Positions 55,478 through 63,636 of a stretch of 64,000 nucleotides of DNA are shown here, one piece after another (the first letter of the stretch is position 1; every line of letters begins with the position of its first letter). This DNA comes from an uncultured delta proteobacterium (GTDB lineage: Bacteria; Myxococcota_A; UBA9160; JAFDET01). The notes under the pieces are model-generated. The model searched no databases, was not told the origin of the DNA, and saw nothing but the letters and a program-made list of their open reading frames with translations. A program made the translations under genes and the position numbers. The stretch lies in assembly GCA_947259215.1 (NCBI GenBank), contig CAMYLJ010000009.1, forward strand, positions 24,471 to 88,470. The letters run 5' to 3'.

Positions 55478-55542
55478 TCGACCTCCTCGGCCGCCGGCCA
55501 CCGGCGGCAGCCACACGCCGGGGATCGTAGTACGCTTCGCGC

Positions 55543-56391
55543 GTGTCTGCGCCCGCTGCCATCACGCCCAGCACCGCCCTGTGCGGGATCGTCCTGCATC
55601 CCGCCAGCCACACGCGCTCGCCCGCCATGCACAACGCTGCCTTCCGAGCCCTCGGAATCGACGCGGTCTACCTGGCCTTCGACGTCGCGCCGGAACGCCT
55701 GGGCGACGCCATCGCGGGCGCCCGCGCCCTCGGCGTGCGCCAGCTGGCGGTCTCCCTGCCCCACAAGCGCGCGGTGATGAGCCAGCTCGACGCGGTGGAC
55801 GACGTGGCCCGGCGGATCGGCGCGGTGAACACCGTGACCCGGCAGCCCGACGGCAGCCTGCGCGGTGCCAATACCGACTGGCTCGGCGCGGTGCGGGCCC
55901 TGGAACGCGAGGCCAAGCTCGACGGCGCGCGCGCGGTGGTCCTGGGTGCGGGGGGCGCGGCCCGAGGCGTGGTCCACGGCCTGCTCGAGCGCGGCGCCCG
56001 CGTAACGGTGCTGAACCGCAGCCCCGAGCGCGCCCGCGCGCTGGCCGACGAGCTCGGAGCCGACGCTGCCGGCCCCCTCACCGCCCTGGCGGGCACGTCC
56101 TACGACGTGCTGGTGAACGCCACCTCGGTGGGCCTCGGCGCGGACGACGCCTCGCCGGTGGACGCTGCGGCCCTGCGTCCCGGCAGCCTCGTGATGGACA
56201 CGGTCTACGAGCCCGAACGCACACGCCTGCTGCGAGACGCCGAAGCCCGCGGCGCCCGCCCCCTCGGCGGCAAGTGGATGCTGGTCCACCAGGCCGCCGA
56301 ACAGATCCGCCTCTGGACCGGGCGCGAAGCGCCCGTCGAGATCCTCAGCGAGGCGTTCGACGCTGCGTCCGCCGGGAGGGAGCTCCCGTAG
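55543..56391 (+). CDS. aroE: Shikimate dehydrogenase AroE
   Basis: 282 residues. It reduces 3-dehydroshikimate with NADPH in aromatic amino acid synthesis. Motifs [25 protein letters not shown] (catalytic Lys), NTDWLG (Asp), [14 protein letters not shown] (NADP site), NATSVGL and [13 protein letters not shown]. The last residues AASAGRELP and the stop codon come from the palindromic element at 56362-56488, so the native C-terminus has been replaced. GTG start with no ribosome site; a TACGCT 6 bases upstream could make it leaderless. Confidence 0.96.
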   Translation: MSAPAAITPSTALCGIVLHPASHTRSPAMHNAAFRALGIDAVYLAFDVAPERLGDAIAGARALGVRQLAVSLPHKRAVMSQLDAVDDVARRIGAVNTVTRQPDGSLRGANTDWLGAVRALEREAKLDGARAVVLGAGGAARGVVHGLLERGARVTVLNRSPERARALADELGADAAGPLTALAGTSYDVLVNATSVGLGADDASPVDAAALRPGSLVMDTVYEPERTRLLRDAEARGARPLGGKWMLVHQAAEQIRLWTGREAPVEILSEAFDAASAGRELP

Positions 56392-56488
56392 GCGTAATCC
56401 GCAGCGCGCCCGAGGCGAGCGCGGGAACGACCGGGCAACGAGCGCGCGAGGACATCGCCGGAGGGAGCTCCCTCCCGGCGGACGCAGC
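56362..56488. repeat. Palindromic element copy 2 (127 bp, 26-bp terminal inverted repeats)
   Basis: Perfect 26-bp inverted arms at 56362-56387 and 56463-56488 enclose a core that shares GGCGTAATCCGCAGCGCGC and GAGGACATCGCCG with copy 1. The arm sequences differ between copies, yet each pair is perfectly complementary. It overlaps the aroE 3' end and stops 3 bases short of the convergent ferredoxin gene, so it could also act as a bidirectional terminator there. Confidence 0.85.
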
Positions 56489-56491
56489 GCC

Positions 56492-56845
56492 CTACGCCGA
56501 GTACCCCCACTTGGTCTTGTTCTCGGCGATCTGATCGGGCGACGGCGCCGGCTTGTCCTCGTGCTCCGGAACCCCCCGGTCGTCGGAAACGTCGACGATC
56601 CGCGCGTTGAGCGGGGTGTCGTCGTTGAAGACCTCCGGCACCTGCTCGTCCTCGAAGATGGCCTCCCAGGGGCACTCCGGCTCGCACACGCCGCAGTTGA
56701 TGCATTCCTCCGGGTCGATGTACAGCTGGTTCGGGAAGGCTTCCTTGTCGTCCCCCGTGTACTCGTAGATGCAGTCCACGGGGCACACGTCCACGCAGGA
56801 CTCATCGACGCAGTCGCGGCAGAGACGGGTGATCACCCAGGTCAT
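56492..56845 (-). CDS. 7Fe/8Fe-type ferredoxin
   Basis: 117 residues. Azotobacter FdI-like pattern: Cys at 9, 12, 17, 21 and 25 ([22 protein letters not shown]), then [17 protein letters not shown], giving one 4Fe-4S and one 3Fe-4S or second 4Fe-4S cluster. The C-terminal extension ([19 protein letters not shown]) is as in FdI. A soluble low-potential electron carrier. ATG at 56845 with GGAGAGG upstream. It is the third gene of a small rplX-rpmG-ferredoxin group. Confidence 0.92.
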   Translation of the reverse strand: MTWVITRLCRDCVDESCVDVCPVDCIYEYTGDDKEAFPNQLYIDPEECINCGVCEPECPWEAIFEDEQVPEVFNDDTPLNARIVDVSDDRGVPEHEDKPAPSPDQIAENKTKWGYSA

Positions 56846-56873
56846 GTCTTCGTGTCCTCTCCTTGCAGACCGG

Positions 56874-57044
56874 CTACTTCAGCTTGGTTTCCTTGTAGGG
56901 AACGTGCTTGCGAGCCACGGGATCGTACTTCTTGAGTTCGAGCTTGTTGGGCGAGTTCTGCTTGTTCTTGACCGTCGTGTAGAAGTGGCCCGTGCCGGCG
57001 CTCGACTCCAGCTTGACCTTCTCGCGCTTTCCCTTCTTGGCCAT
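56874..57044 (-). CDS. rpmG: 50S ribosomal protein L33, cysteine-free type
   Basis: 56 residues: [20 protein letters not shown], then [20 protein letters not shown] and [16 protein letters not shown]. All L33 landmarks are present ([24 protein letters not shown]), but none of the four zinc-ribbon cysteines is, so this is the zinc-independent C-minus form. ATG at 57044 with a ribosome site AGGAG. Short enough to be missed by length-limited gene finding. It follows the L24 gene by 18 bases. Confidence 0.95.
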   Translation of the reverse strand: MAKKGKREKVKLESSAGTGHFYTTVKNKQNSPNKLELKKYDPVARKHVPYKETKLK

Positions 57045-57062
57045 CGACTCAGCTCCTTGCGC

Positions 57063-57389
57063 TTACGCGGGCTCGGGCGCGGGCTTGCCGCTGCGCGCGA
57101 GCACGCGCCGGCGCTCGTCCCTCTCGACCTCGACCCGGACGCGGCTGGGCCGCTTCGACTCCGGGTCCACCAGCATCACGTTGGAGAGGTCGATGAAGCC
57201 CTCCTGCTCGAGCACACCGCCCGTCTTCAACGCCTTGCGGCCGGGCTTCAGGTGGCGCTTCTGCATGCGCACCTTCTCCACGCGGACCTTGCCGCGCTCG
57301 CGATCGACGGCCAGCACCCGGCCCTGCTTGCCGCGATCGACCCCGGCCACGACCTGCACCAGGTCGCCTTTTCGAATGCGGAGCGCCAT
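57063..57389 (-). CDS. rplX: 50S ribosomal protein L24
   Basis: 108 residues. KOW motif start IRKGDLVQVVAGVDRGKQGRVLAVDRERGKVRVEKV, then QKRHLKPGRKALKTGGVLEQEGFIDLSNVMLVDP, the L24 pattern. It binds 23S rRNA early in 50S assembly. Normally rplX lies in the spc operon between rplN and rplE; here it stands with rpmG and a ferredoxin. Whether a second copy exists elsewhere cannot be seen. ATG with GGAGG 12 bases upstream. Confidence 0.93.
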   Translation of the reverse strand: MALRIRKGDLVQVVAGVDRGKQGRVLAVDRERGKVRVEKVRMQKRHLKPGRKALKTGGVLEQEGFIDLSNVMLVDPESKRPSRVRVEVERDERRRVLARSGKPAPEPA

Positions 57390-57529
57390 TGGAATGCGAG
57401 CCTCCCAGCCCTGCGGCGTAGCGGGCCTTATGTGTCCGTCAGCGGGGGCCTTCCGTCAACCCTCCCCGAGGGGAAAACAGACGCCGATGCCCCCCGGGTC
57501 AGGTATCCTCGCGGTCTGGAGGGGGGCCC

Positions 57530-59029
57530 ATGCGAAGGATGGTGATCGGGCTGGCGGCGGTCGTGGCCAGCGGGGTCGGGGCGTGCGCCCTGTGGCCCGA
57601 GCGGCTGGCCGTGAACGCGCCGCTGATGCACTCGCTGTACGGCTGGAACGCCTCGTTGCCCGAGGCCTCCACCCTGCGCAAGCGGGTGCAGGTGCCCGAC
57701 GGCTTCTCGATCGCGGTCTACGCCGGGGGGCTCGGCAATGCCCGTTTCCTCCGCTTCACGCCCACCGGCGATCTGCTGGTGAGCCGCCCGCGCCAGGGCG
57801 CCGTCACCCTGCTCGGGCGCGACGCCGACGGCGACGGCGCGCCCGACGGCCGGCGGGACCTGCTGACGGGCCTGAACCGACCCCACGGCCTCGACCTCCA
57901 CGACGGCTGGCTCTACGTGGGCGAGACCGACGCGGTCCTGCGGGTGCGCTTCGACGCCGACGCCGGCAGCGTGTCCGGCGAGCCCGAGCGCGTGGTGCGC
58001 GACCTCCCGGGCGGAGGCAACCACTGGACGCGCACGCTCCGGTTCGGCCCCGACGGCGGGCTCTACGTCAACGTCGGCTCGAGCTGCAACGTCTGCATCG
58101 AAGAGGACGAGCGCCGCGCGACCCTGATGCGCTTCGAGCCCGACGGCAGCGGCGGCGAGATCTACGCCTCCGGCCTGCGCAACACCGTGGGCTTCGACTG
58201 GCGCCCGGAGACCGGCGAGCTGTTCGGCACCGACAACGGCCGTGACCTGCTGGGCGACGACGTCCCGCCCTGCGAGCTCAACCGGATCGTCCGGGGCGGC
58301 TTCTACGGCTGGCCCTACGCCAACGGCAACCGGGTGCCCGATCCGGACCTGGGAGAGGGCCGCGCCGCCCGCATCCGAGAGAGCCTGCCTCCGGCCCACG
58401 CCTTCGGCGCCCATACCGCGCCCCTCGGCATCACGTTCCTGCGCGGCGCCCATTGGCCCCCGGCCTACCGCGGCGCCGCGATCGTGGCCCTGCACGGCTC
58501 CTGGAACCGCACGCAGAAGTCCGGCTACCAGGTGGTGTCGCTCCACTGGGGCGGGCGCGGCACCATCAGCGAACGGTCCTTCGTCTGGGGCTTCGAGCAC
58601 GACGAGGACGTGATCGGTCGCCCGGTGGACGTGGCGGAGGGCCCCGACGGCGCGATCTACGTCTCCGACGACTACACGGGAGCGATCTACCGGGTCGCGC
58701 ACGGCGGCGGGCCCGGCTCGGCGACCGCGCCTTCGGCGGAGGCACCCGCGCGCAAAGATCCGCTGGCCGGGATTCCGCCTGCGGTCCTCGAGCAACGCGT
58801 GCAGCGCGGGCGCGCGCTCTACGAGCGCTACTTCTGCGCCCAGTGCCACGAGGGCATCCGAGCCGCGGAAGGTGTGATCGTGGTGCCGCTCCAGCAGCTC
58901 GGAAGCCGCTACGGCGTGGACGATCTGGTGGCCTTCCTCGAAGCGCCGACGCCGCCGATGCCCGCCCTCGACCTGGCCGACGAGGAGCAGCGCGACCTGG
59001 CCGTGTACCTGCTGTCAGCGTACCCCTGA
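57530..59029 (+). CDS. Exported sugar dehydrogenase-like (sorbosone DH family) protein with C-terminal cytochrome c
   Basis: 499 residues. Short signal peptide (MVIGLAAVVASGVGA), six-bladed PQQ-type propeller about 45-400 with VPDGFSIAVYAGGLGNARFLRF, NRPHGLDLHDGWLYVGET, GGNHWTRTLRFGPDGGLYVNVGSSCN, ASGLRNTVGFDW and IYVSDDYTGAIYR, then a monohaem cytochrome c domain with CAQCH at 436-440 and a distal Met in PTPPMPAL. Periplasmic oxidation of a sugar or similar substrate with internal electron transfer to haem is likely; the substrate is unknown. ATG with GGAGGGG ribosome site. Its 3' end overlaps the convergent gene by 15 bases. Confidence 0.9.
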   Translation: MRRMVIGLAAVVASGVGACALWPERLAVNAPLMHSLYGWNASLPEASTLRKRVQVPDGFSIAVYAGGLGNARFLRFTPTGDLLVSRPRQGAVTLLGRDADGDGAPDGRRDLLTGLNRPHGLDLHDGWLYVGETDAVLRVRFDADAGSVSGEPERVVRDLPGGGNHWTRTLRFGPDGGLYVNVGSSCNVCIEEDERRATLMRFEPDGSGGEIYASGLRNTVGFDWRPETGELFGTDNGRDLLGDDVPPCELNRIVRGGFYGWPYANGNRVPDPDLGEGRAARIRESLPPAHAFGAHTAPLGITFLRGAHWPPAYRGAAIVALHGSWNRTQKSGYQVVSLHWGGRGTISERSFVWGFEHDEDVIGRPVDVAEGPDGAIYVSDDYTGAIYRVAHGGGPGSATAPSAEAPARKDPLAGIPPAVLEQRVQRGRALYERYFCAQCHEGIRAAEGVIVVPLQQLGSRYGVDDLVAFLEAPTPPMPALDLADEEQRDLAVYLLSAYP

Positions 59030-60283
59030 CAGGAACTCCAGCACGGCCCGATTCCAGCTCTCCGGCTGCTCGAAGTACGGCGAGTGGCCGGCGCCGGCGA
59101 TCTCCGAGGTCCGGGCCCCGGGCAGGCGTGCGGCCAGCTCCCGGATCAGGGCGGGGGGAAAGATCGCGTCGCCGTCGCCCACCACGAAGAGCAGCGGCGC
59201 GTCCAGCCCTGCCAGCGTGGCCAGCGGATGGCGGGTCTCGCGCAGGAGCATCGGGATCGCCGGCGGCGGCGGCGGCCCGAGGCTCGTGAGCTGGCGGTAC
59301 AGGAAGGCGCGCGCCGGATCCCGCCGGGCGAGGTCGGGCGCGAGCGCGGGGTGCCGGAGCATGGGCAGGGCGTCGGCCTCTCCGGCCCCGTCTCCAGCGG
59401 CCAGGAGCCCGTCGAAGTGCGCGGCCAGCGCCTGCGTCCACAGGCCCCCCGGCGTGTCGGCCAGCACCAGCGAACGGACGCGCCCGGGGTGGGCGTGTGC
59501 AAACCCGGTGACCGCCCAGCCCCCCATCGATTGGCCCACCAGATGGGCCCGCTGCACGCCCAGGTGGTCCAGCAGCGCCGCCAGGTCGCCGGCGGCGGTC
59601 GCGGGCCCCGCCGATCCGCTGCGGTCACTGGAGCGCCCGAAGCCGCGCTGGTCCCACGTGACCACGCGATGACGCTCCGCCAGCACCGGAAGCTGCTGGA
59701 ACCAGACGGCGTGGTTTCCGCCGTAGCCGTGACACAGCACCACGACCTCGCCTTCCCCGGCGGTCTCGTAGTAGAGGCGATCCGCGCCGCGCGGGATGAA
59801 GCCGCTCGTGTAGGTGCGCTCGAGATCCACCCGGCTGCTGCTGGCGGGGCGCTCGGCGAGACACTCCACCTCGATGGCGGCGCCGACCGCGAGCCCCGCG
59901 GCGGCGATCGTGCTGCGGGCCGGGGGCGTCTCCCCGAAGAACGCGATCCAGGCCCGGTTCATCCCGGCGTAGTCGGCCATGTCGGCCAGGAAGACCGTGC
60001 ACTTGGCGACGTGGCGGCGGTCGGCGCCGCGGGCGGCGAGGATCGCCTCCAGGTTGGCCAGCGCCTGGGCGGTCTGGGGCTCGATCCCGCCGGGCACGAG
60101 CTCGATGCCGCCGGGTCGTGTGCCCAGGGTGCCGGAGGCGAAGATCAGATCGCCTGCGACGGCGCCGTGGGAGAAGGCCGGCAGCCGCCCGAGTCCCTCC
60201 ACGTTGAAGCGCTCCGGCTCGGCGGCGGCCGTGCCCCCCGCCGCGGCCAGCATCAGCCCGAGCGCCGGGCCCAGGCCCCTCAC
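59015..60283 (-). CDS. Secreted RidA-like domain fused to an alpha/beta hydrolase
   Basis: 422 residues. Signal peptide about 1-21 (RGLGPALGLMLAAAGGTAAA). Residues about 25-150 are a RidA/YjgF domain with SHGAVAGDLIFASGTLG and the conserved Arg and Glu in PARSTIAAAGL ... IEVECLAE. Residues about 160-422 are an alpha/beta hydrolase: oxyanion start VVLCHGYGGNHAVW, nucleophile elbow GQSMGGW, acid in GDGDAIFP and His in GAGHSPYFEQP. Both catalytic halves look intact. A RidA domain is normally a cytoplasmic enamine deaminase, so export is odd. GTG start overlaps the SGNH gene stop (GTGA). Confidence 0.85.
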   Translation of the reverse strand: MRGLGPALGLMLAAAGGTAAAEPERFNVEGLGRLPAFSHGAVAGDLIFASGTLGTRPGGIELVPGGIEPQTAQALANLEAILAARGADRRHVAKCTVFLADMADYAGMNRAWIAFFGETPPARSTIAAAGLAVGAAIEVECLAERPASSSRVDLERTYTSGFIPRGADRLYYETAGEGEVVVLCHGYGGNHAVWFQQLPVLAERHRVVTWDQRGFGRSSDRSGSAGPATAAGDLAALLDHLGVQRAHLVGQSMGGWAVTGFAHAHPGRVRSLVLADTPGGLWTQALAAHFDGLLAAGDGAGEADALPMLRHPALAPDLARRDPARAFLYRQLTSLGPPPPPAIPMLLRETRHPLATLAGLDAPLLFVVGDGDAIFPPALIRELAARLPGARTSEIAGAGHSPYFEQPESWNRAVLEFLSGVR

Positions 60284-61266
60284 GAGGCCGCCCCCAGGAT
60301 CCCGCCGTCCCGCACCCGGAGGAAGATGGACTCGCCGATCAAGCGGTGTCCGAGGGGCCGCGGGTGGAAGTCGTCGTCGGGCAGGAAATAGAGCTCCTCG
60401 GCCAGGAAGGGCTGGAAGACCGGCTGGAGCTCCAGGCTTGCGGCAGCGTGGACCTCGGCGGCCTCCCGCAGGGCGTCCTGGTAGACGGGCAGCGATGCGC
60501 GGCGCGCCACCAGGCTGCCGGCGTGGGGCGGCAGCAGCACCAGGGTCCGGGCACCCGCGTCGCGGGCGCGGGTCAGCATGTCGTCGAGGTTGCGCCGGAA
60601 GTCGTCCGGAGGCACCCGCACCCGGATCCGCTCGGGCAGGAGCCCCCGGATCCAGCGACCCCAGGACAGGTCCCACAGGCTCTCCGCGGCATTCAAAATG
60701 CGCACCTGGTGCCAGACCGCGTGGCGCCGGGCCATCCGCCGGGGAATGTCGCGGTCGCGGTAGTACGACGCGTTGGCGTGATCGTGGTAGGCGCCCACGT
60801 AGAAGACCACCAGATCGGGTTCCAGGGGCAGCAGGCGCTCCAGCAGCACCCGGGACTGGTAGGAGCTGTAGCCGGGCAGCGCGCCGATCACGAACTGGTA
60901 GCGGCGCCCCGGGTCCTCGGCCTGCAGCAGGCGGGTGGCCACCGCGGGGAAGCTCTCGTCGAGCCCGACGCCGAGCCCGAAGCAGGTGGAGTCGCCGATG
61001 AACAGGATGCGCACCGTGTCGGCCGGCTTGCGCTCGGCGACCAGGGGTCCCCGCAGCCCGCGGGCGTTGATGCGCGCGCCCCTCACCTCGGAGCCCGGGA
61101 CGTAGCCGAAGCCGAGCTCGGGATCCTCCCGCCAGGACTCGTCCTGGCGCACGAAGCAGCCGTCGAAGAACGGGAAGTCGAGCTTGCGGAACAGCAGCTC
61201 GAGCGTTCCCAGGCTCACGAGCAGGGACGCCGCGACGAGGGCCACCGTCTGGGCGCGCGGAGCCAC
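60280..61266 (-). CDS. Membrane-anchored SGNH/GDSL hydrolase
   Basis: 328 residues. One N-terminal membrane anchor (VALVAASLLVSLGTLELLF). SGNH block I FIGDSTCFGLGV (catalytic Ser), Gly in ALPGYSS, Asn/His near YHDHANASYY, and the C-terminal D-x-x-H in DDDFHPRPLGH. These proteins are esterases or O-acetyl transfer partners acting on polysaccharides or lipids. GTG start 6 bases after the IlvC-like gene; coupled to the next gene by a GTGA overlap. Substrate unknown. Confidence 0.83.
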   Translation of the reverse strand: MAPRAQTVALVAASLLVSLGTLELLFRKLDFPFFDGCFVRQDESWREDPELGFGYVPGSEVRGARINARGLRGPLVAERKPADTVRILFIGDSTCFGLGVGLDESFPAVATRLLQAEDPGRRYQFVIGALPGYSSYQSRVLLERLLPLEPDLVVFYVGAYHDHANASYYRDRDIPRRMARRHAVWHQVRILNAAESLWDLSWGRWIRGLLPERIRVRVPPDDFRRNLDDMLTRARDAGARTLVLLPPHAGSLVARRASLPVYQDALREAAEVHAAASLELQPVFQPFLAEELYFLPDDDFHPRPLGHRLIGESIFLRVRDGGILGAAS

Positions 61267-61271
61267 GTGCG

Positions 61272-62267
61272 CTAGCTCCCGATGTGGAAGGCCCGGCGGG
61301 CGCTCCGCTCCCATTCGGCGAAGGGCAGCCTGGCGCGCGCCTGCTTCACCTGGGCCAGCACCTCGGCGCCCTCCTCCTTCATCCCCGACCACTCGCGAGC
61401 GAACTCTCCGGAGCGGATCGACTCGAGCACGGACTCCATGCTCTCGCGCAGGGGCTCGCCCAGGTGCGCGAAGCGCCCGGCGCGCGTGATCGAGCCGTAC
61501 TGGCTCGTCTGGGAGTGGAAGTCCATCTGCTCCAGGAACCCGACCTCGCGCATCTTGCCGAACGTGTATTCCAGCTCGCCGGACAGGAAGAGCTCGAGCA
61601 GCACCGCCTCCGGCGGGTAGCCCTTCTCCACCAGCAGGTTCACGGCGCCCATCAGCACCTGGCCGAAGGCGGGACCGAAGCCCTGCTCGGTGAAGAGGTC
61701 GAGGCTGGCCTCGTCGTGGAGCGACATCTCGATGCAACCCGCGCGGGTGGACCCGAGACCCTTCGCCAGGGCCAGCATCCGGGGCAGCGCGCGCCCGCTG
61801 GCGTCCCGATGCACGCCGACGAAGCTCGGGAAGCCGCGCCCAGCGACGTAGCTGTCGCGCACGCCGGGGCCGATCATGCGGGGCGCCACCATCACCACGT
61901 CCACGTCGGCGGGCGGGTCCATCAGACCGAAGGCCACGTTATAGCCCGAGGCGAAGTCGAGCAGGTTTCCGGCCTCGAGCCCGGGCGCCACGTACTCCGC
62001 GTACACCTCGGGCATGATCTCGTCGGGCACGAGCAGCAGGATCGCGTCGGCGCGGGCGCAGGCGTCGGCGATCTCGAAGGCCTCGAAGCCCTCCTCCCGC
62101 GCCTGCTCCCGGGAGGCGTCGCCGATGTTGCCGACGATCACCGACAGGCCCGAGTCGCGTAGGTTGAGCGCCTGGGAGCGCCCCTGGTTGCCGTAGCCGA
62201 CCACCGCCAGGGTCGTGTCCTTCAGGACCGCGAGGTCGGCGTCGGTGTCGTGGTAGATGGTGGCCAT
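61272..62267 (-). CDS. Ketol-acid reductoisomerase-like protein, active-site His replaced
   Basis: 331 residues, the length of class I IlvC. Rossmann start VVGYGNQGRSQALNLRDSG (usual GYGSQGHAHALN), then a block DFASGYNVAFGLM where typical enzymes read AHGFN or SHGFN, so the catalytic His is Ser here. Metal ligands seem kept: DLFTEQ (Asp, Glu) and LLELFLSGE (Glu pair), with HSQTSQYGSITR replacing the usual ISNTAEYG. MIGPGVRD replaces KGPGH-type sequence. ATG with GAGGAG upstream. It could be a divergent IlvC or a paralogue with another job; no ilvB/ilvN/ilvD neighbours support the branched-chain role. Confidence 0.8.
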   Translation of the reverse strand: MATIYHDTDADLAVLKDTTLAVVGYGNQGRSQALNLRDSGLSVIVGNIGDASREQAREEGFEAFEIADACARADAILLLVPDEIMPEVYAEYVAPGLEAGNLLDFASGYNVAFGLMDPPADVDVVMVAPRMIGPGVRDSYVAGRGFPSFVGVHRDASGRALPRMLALAKGLGSTRAGCIEMSLHDEASLDLFTEQGFGPAFGQVLMGAVNLLVEKGYPPEAVLLELFLSGELEYTFGKMREVGFLEQMDFHSQTSQYGSITRAGRFAHLGEPLRESMESVLESIRSGEFAREWSGMKEEGAEVLAQVKQARARLPFAEWERSARRAFHIGS

Positions 62268-62449
62268 GGGGGTCTCCTCGATTCGCGCCGACCCATGCTA
62301 TCGGGAATGGCCTCGCCGCACCGGATCTGCCGGCGGCCTACGCCCCGGCTGCCGGCAGGGTGCTGCCCGCTTCCCGTCGACGTCTGAACCGGGCGTGAAT
62401 CTCCTGCGAAATGAGGCATTTCGGACCCGGCGGCGGGCCCGATCGCGGG

Positions 62450-62455
62450 TATAAT
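62450..62455 (+). promoter_or_regulatory. Consensus -10 TATAAT immediately before a GTG start
   Basis: A perfect TATAAT ends 7 bases before the GTG at 62463. Transcription would start on or beside the first codon, so the mRNA is probably leaderless; no ribosome site exists. A -35 hexamer is not evident in the GC-rich spacer. Confidence 0.55.
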
Positions 62456-62462
62456 TCGCCCC

Positions 62463-63269
62463 GTGCTGGGCCCCCACCTGCTGCTCGCGGCTGCCCTGGC
62501 GCTGGGAGGCCTGCTCCCCGCCGCCGGCGCCGCCCGCGCTGAGTCCGCTCTACGGCTTGCGATGCCCACCCGCTTCGGGGTCGTCCCCGCTTCCACCTAC
62601 GACAAGCAGGGTCGCCGCGTGGGCGACGCCACCCTGGCGGTGGAGAAGCTCGACGACGGCAACGTGCGCATGTTCGCCCAGTCCGGCTTCGACGGCGCCG
62701 AGCGCAACGTGGTGTCGGCCGTGCTCGTGCCCACCGACGACGGGGCGCTGCAGCTGGTGGAGCAGAGCTCGCGCTCCTTCGACGGCACGGGCTCGCCCCT
62801 CGGCACTCTCACCGTGGACCACCTGGCCGCCATCGGCCGCTGCGAGCCGCCGGCCGGCAACGGCAAGAAGACCAAGACCGTCGAGCTCTCGGACGAAGAT
62901 CGGGTCGCCAACATCCCGGTGAACCTGCTCTTTCTGCCCCTGGCGCGAGGGCAGCGCGAGACCGTGGAGTTCGAGCTACTGCTCTGCAGCAGCGGCCCCC
63001 GGGTGGTGAAGGCCCGCGCCGAGGTGGGACGCCGCGTGCGCACCGAGGACGGCCTGCGCGACATCGTCGAGATCCACTACGAGATGGACTTCGGACCCTT
63101 CCTCTCGCGCCTGGCCAAGCCCTTCGTGCCCAAGGTGGCGGTCTGGTTCGACCCCCATACCCCCGACGGCTGGCTCGCCCACCGCATGCCGCTCTTCGCC
63201 AAGGGCCCGACGGTGATGGTGGTGCGCACCGGCGTCGCGCCGGACGCCCTCGACCCCGAGTCCGACTGA
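62463..63269 (+). CDS. Exported protein of unknown function
   Basis: 268 residues. Signal peptide (GPHLLLAAALALGGLLPAAGAARA). The mature protein is largely beta: repeated strands such as RVGDATLAVEKLDDGNVRMFAQSG and AVLVPTDDGALQLVEQSSRSF, ending KVAVWFDPHTPDGWLAHRMPL. Two Cys (in GRCEPPAG and LLLCSSG) could form a disulfide. The fold recalls periplasmic DUF3108-type beta-barrels by look, but I cannot confirm it. It lies between a consensus -10 and a strong terminator, so it is a single-gene unit next to the rRNA operon. Confidence 0.82.
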   Translation: MLGPHLLLAAALALGGLLPAAGAARAESALRLAMPTRFGVVPASTYDKQGRRVGDATLAVEKLDDGNVRMFAQSGFDGAERNVVSAVLVPTDDGALQLVEQSSRSFDGTGSPLGTLTVDHLAAIGRCEPPAGNGKKTKTVELSDEDRVANIPVNLLFLPLARGQRETVEFELLLCSSGPRVVKARAEVGRRVRTEDGLRDIVEIHYEMDFGPFLSRLAKPFVPKVAVWFDPHTPDGWLAHRMPLFAKGPTVMVVRTGVAPDALDPESD

Positions 63270-63295
63270 GACGACACGTAGCACCCTGAAACACG

Positions 63296-63326
63296 AAGGC
63301 CCGGAGCCGTCTGACTCCGGGCCTTT
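63296..63326. terminator. Bidirectional intrinsic terminator between the exported-protein gene and 5S rRNA
   Basis: An 11-bp perfect stem (AAGGCCCGGAG with CTCCGGGCCTT) around an 8-base loop, with a T run on the plus side (63324-63326) and a shorter one on the minus side. It ends the plus-strand gene 27 bases after its stop and lies 37 bases beyond the 3' end of 5S rRNA on the minus strand, so it should serve both. Confidence 0.85.
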
Positions 63327-63363
63327 GCGTGGCGCGGCACCGCCTGCGCGGCGCCGAAAGAGG

Positions 63364-63481
<118 letters not shown>

Positions 63482-63562
63482 AAACCGTGGATTCTCAAAG
63501 ATCGCGTGCGAGGCGAACACGTTCATCCTGATGAACTCCGCTCACCTGCGGCTCGCTGCGCA

Positions 63563-63584
63563 GGCGGCGCTTCGCGCCGCCTTT
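63563..63584. other. Hairpin in the 23S-5S spacer
   Basis: An 8-bp perfect stem (GGCGGCGC with GCGCCGCC), loop TTC, in the 155-base spacer between 23S and 5S. It may be a processing or folding element of the pre-rRNA. No tRNA gene is present in this spacer. Confidence 0.5.
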
Positions 63585-63636
63585 GCGGTTCGCAACAATC
63601 GAATAGCCTTCGAGTCCGCGCGGATGCGTCGGGTAT

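Noticed and set aside
56846..57529. The usual rpmG-trnW-secE-nusG context
   Set aside because: No tRNA, secE or nusG is present around rpmG here.
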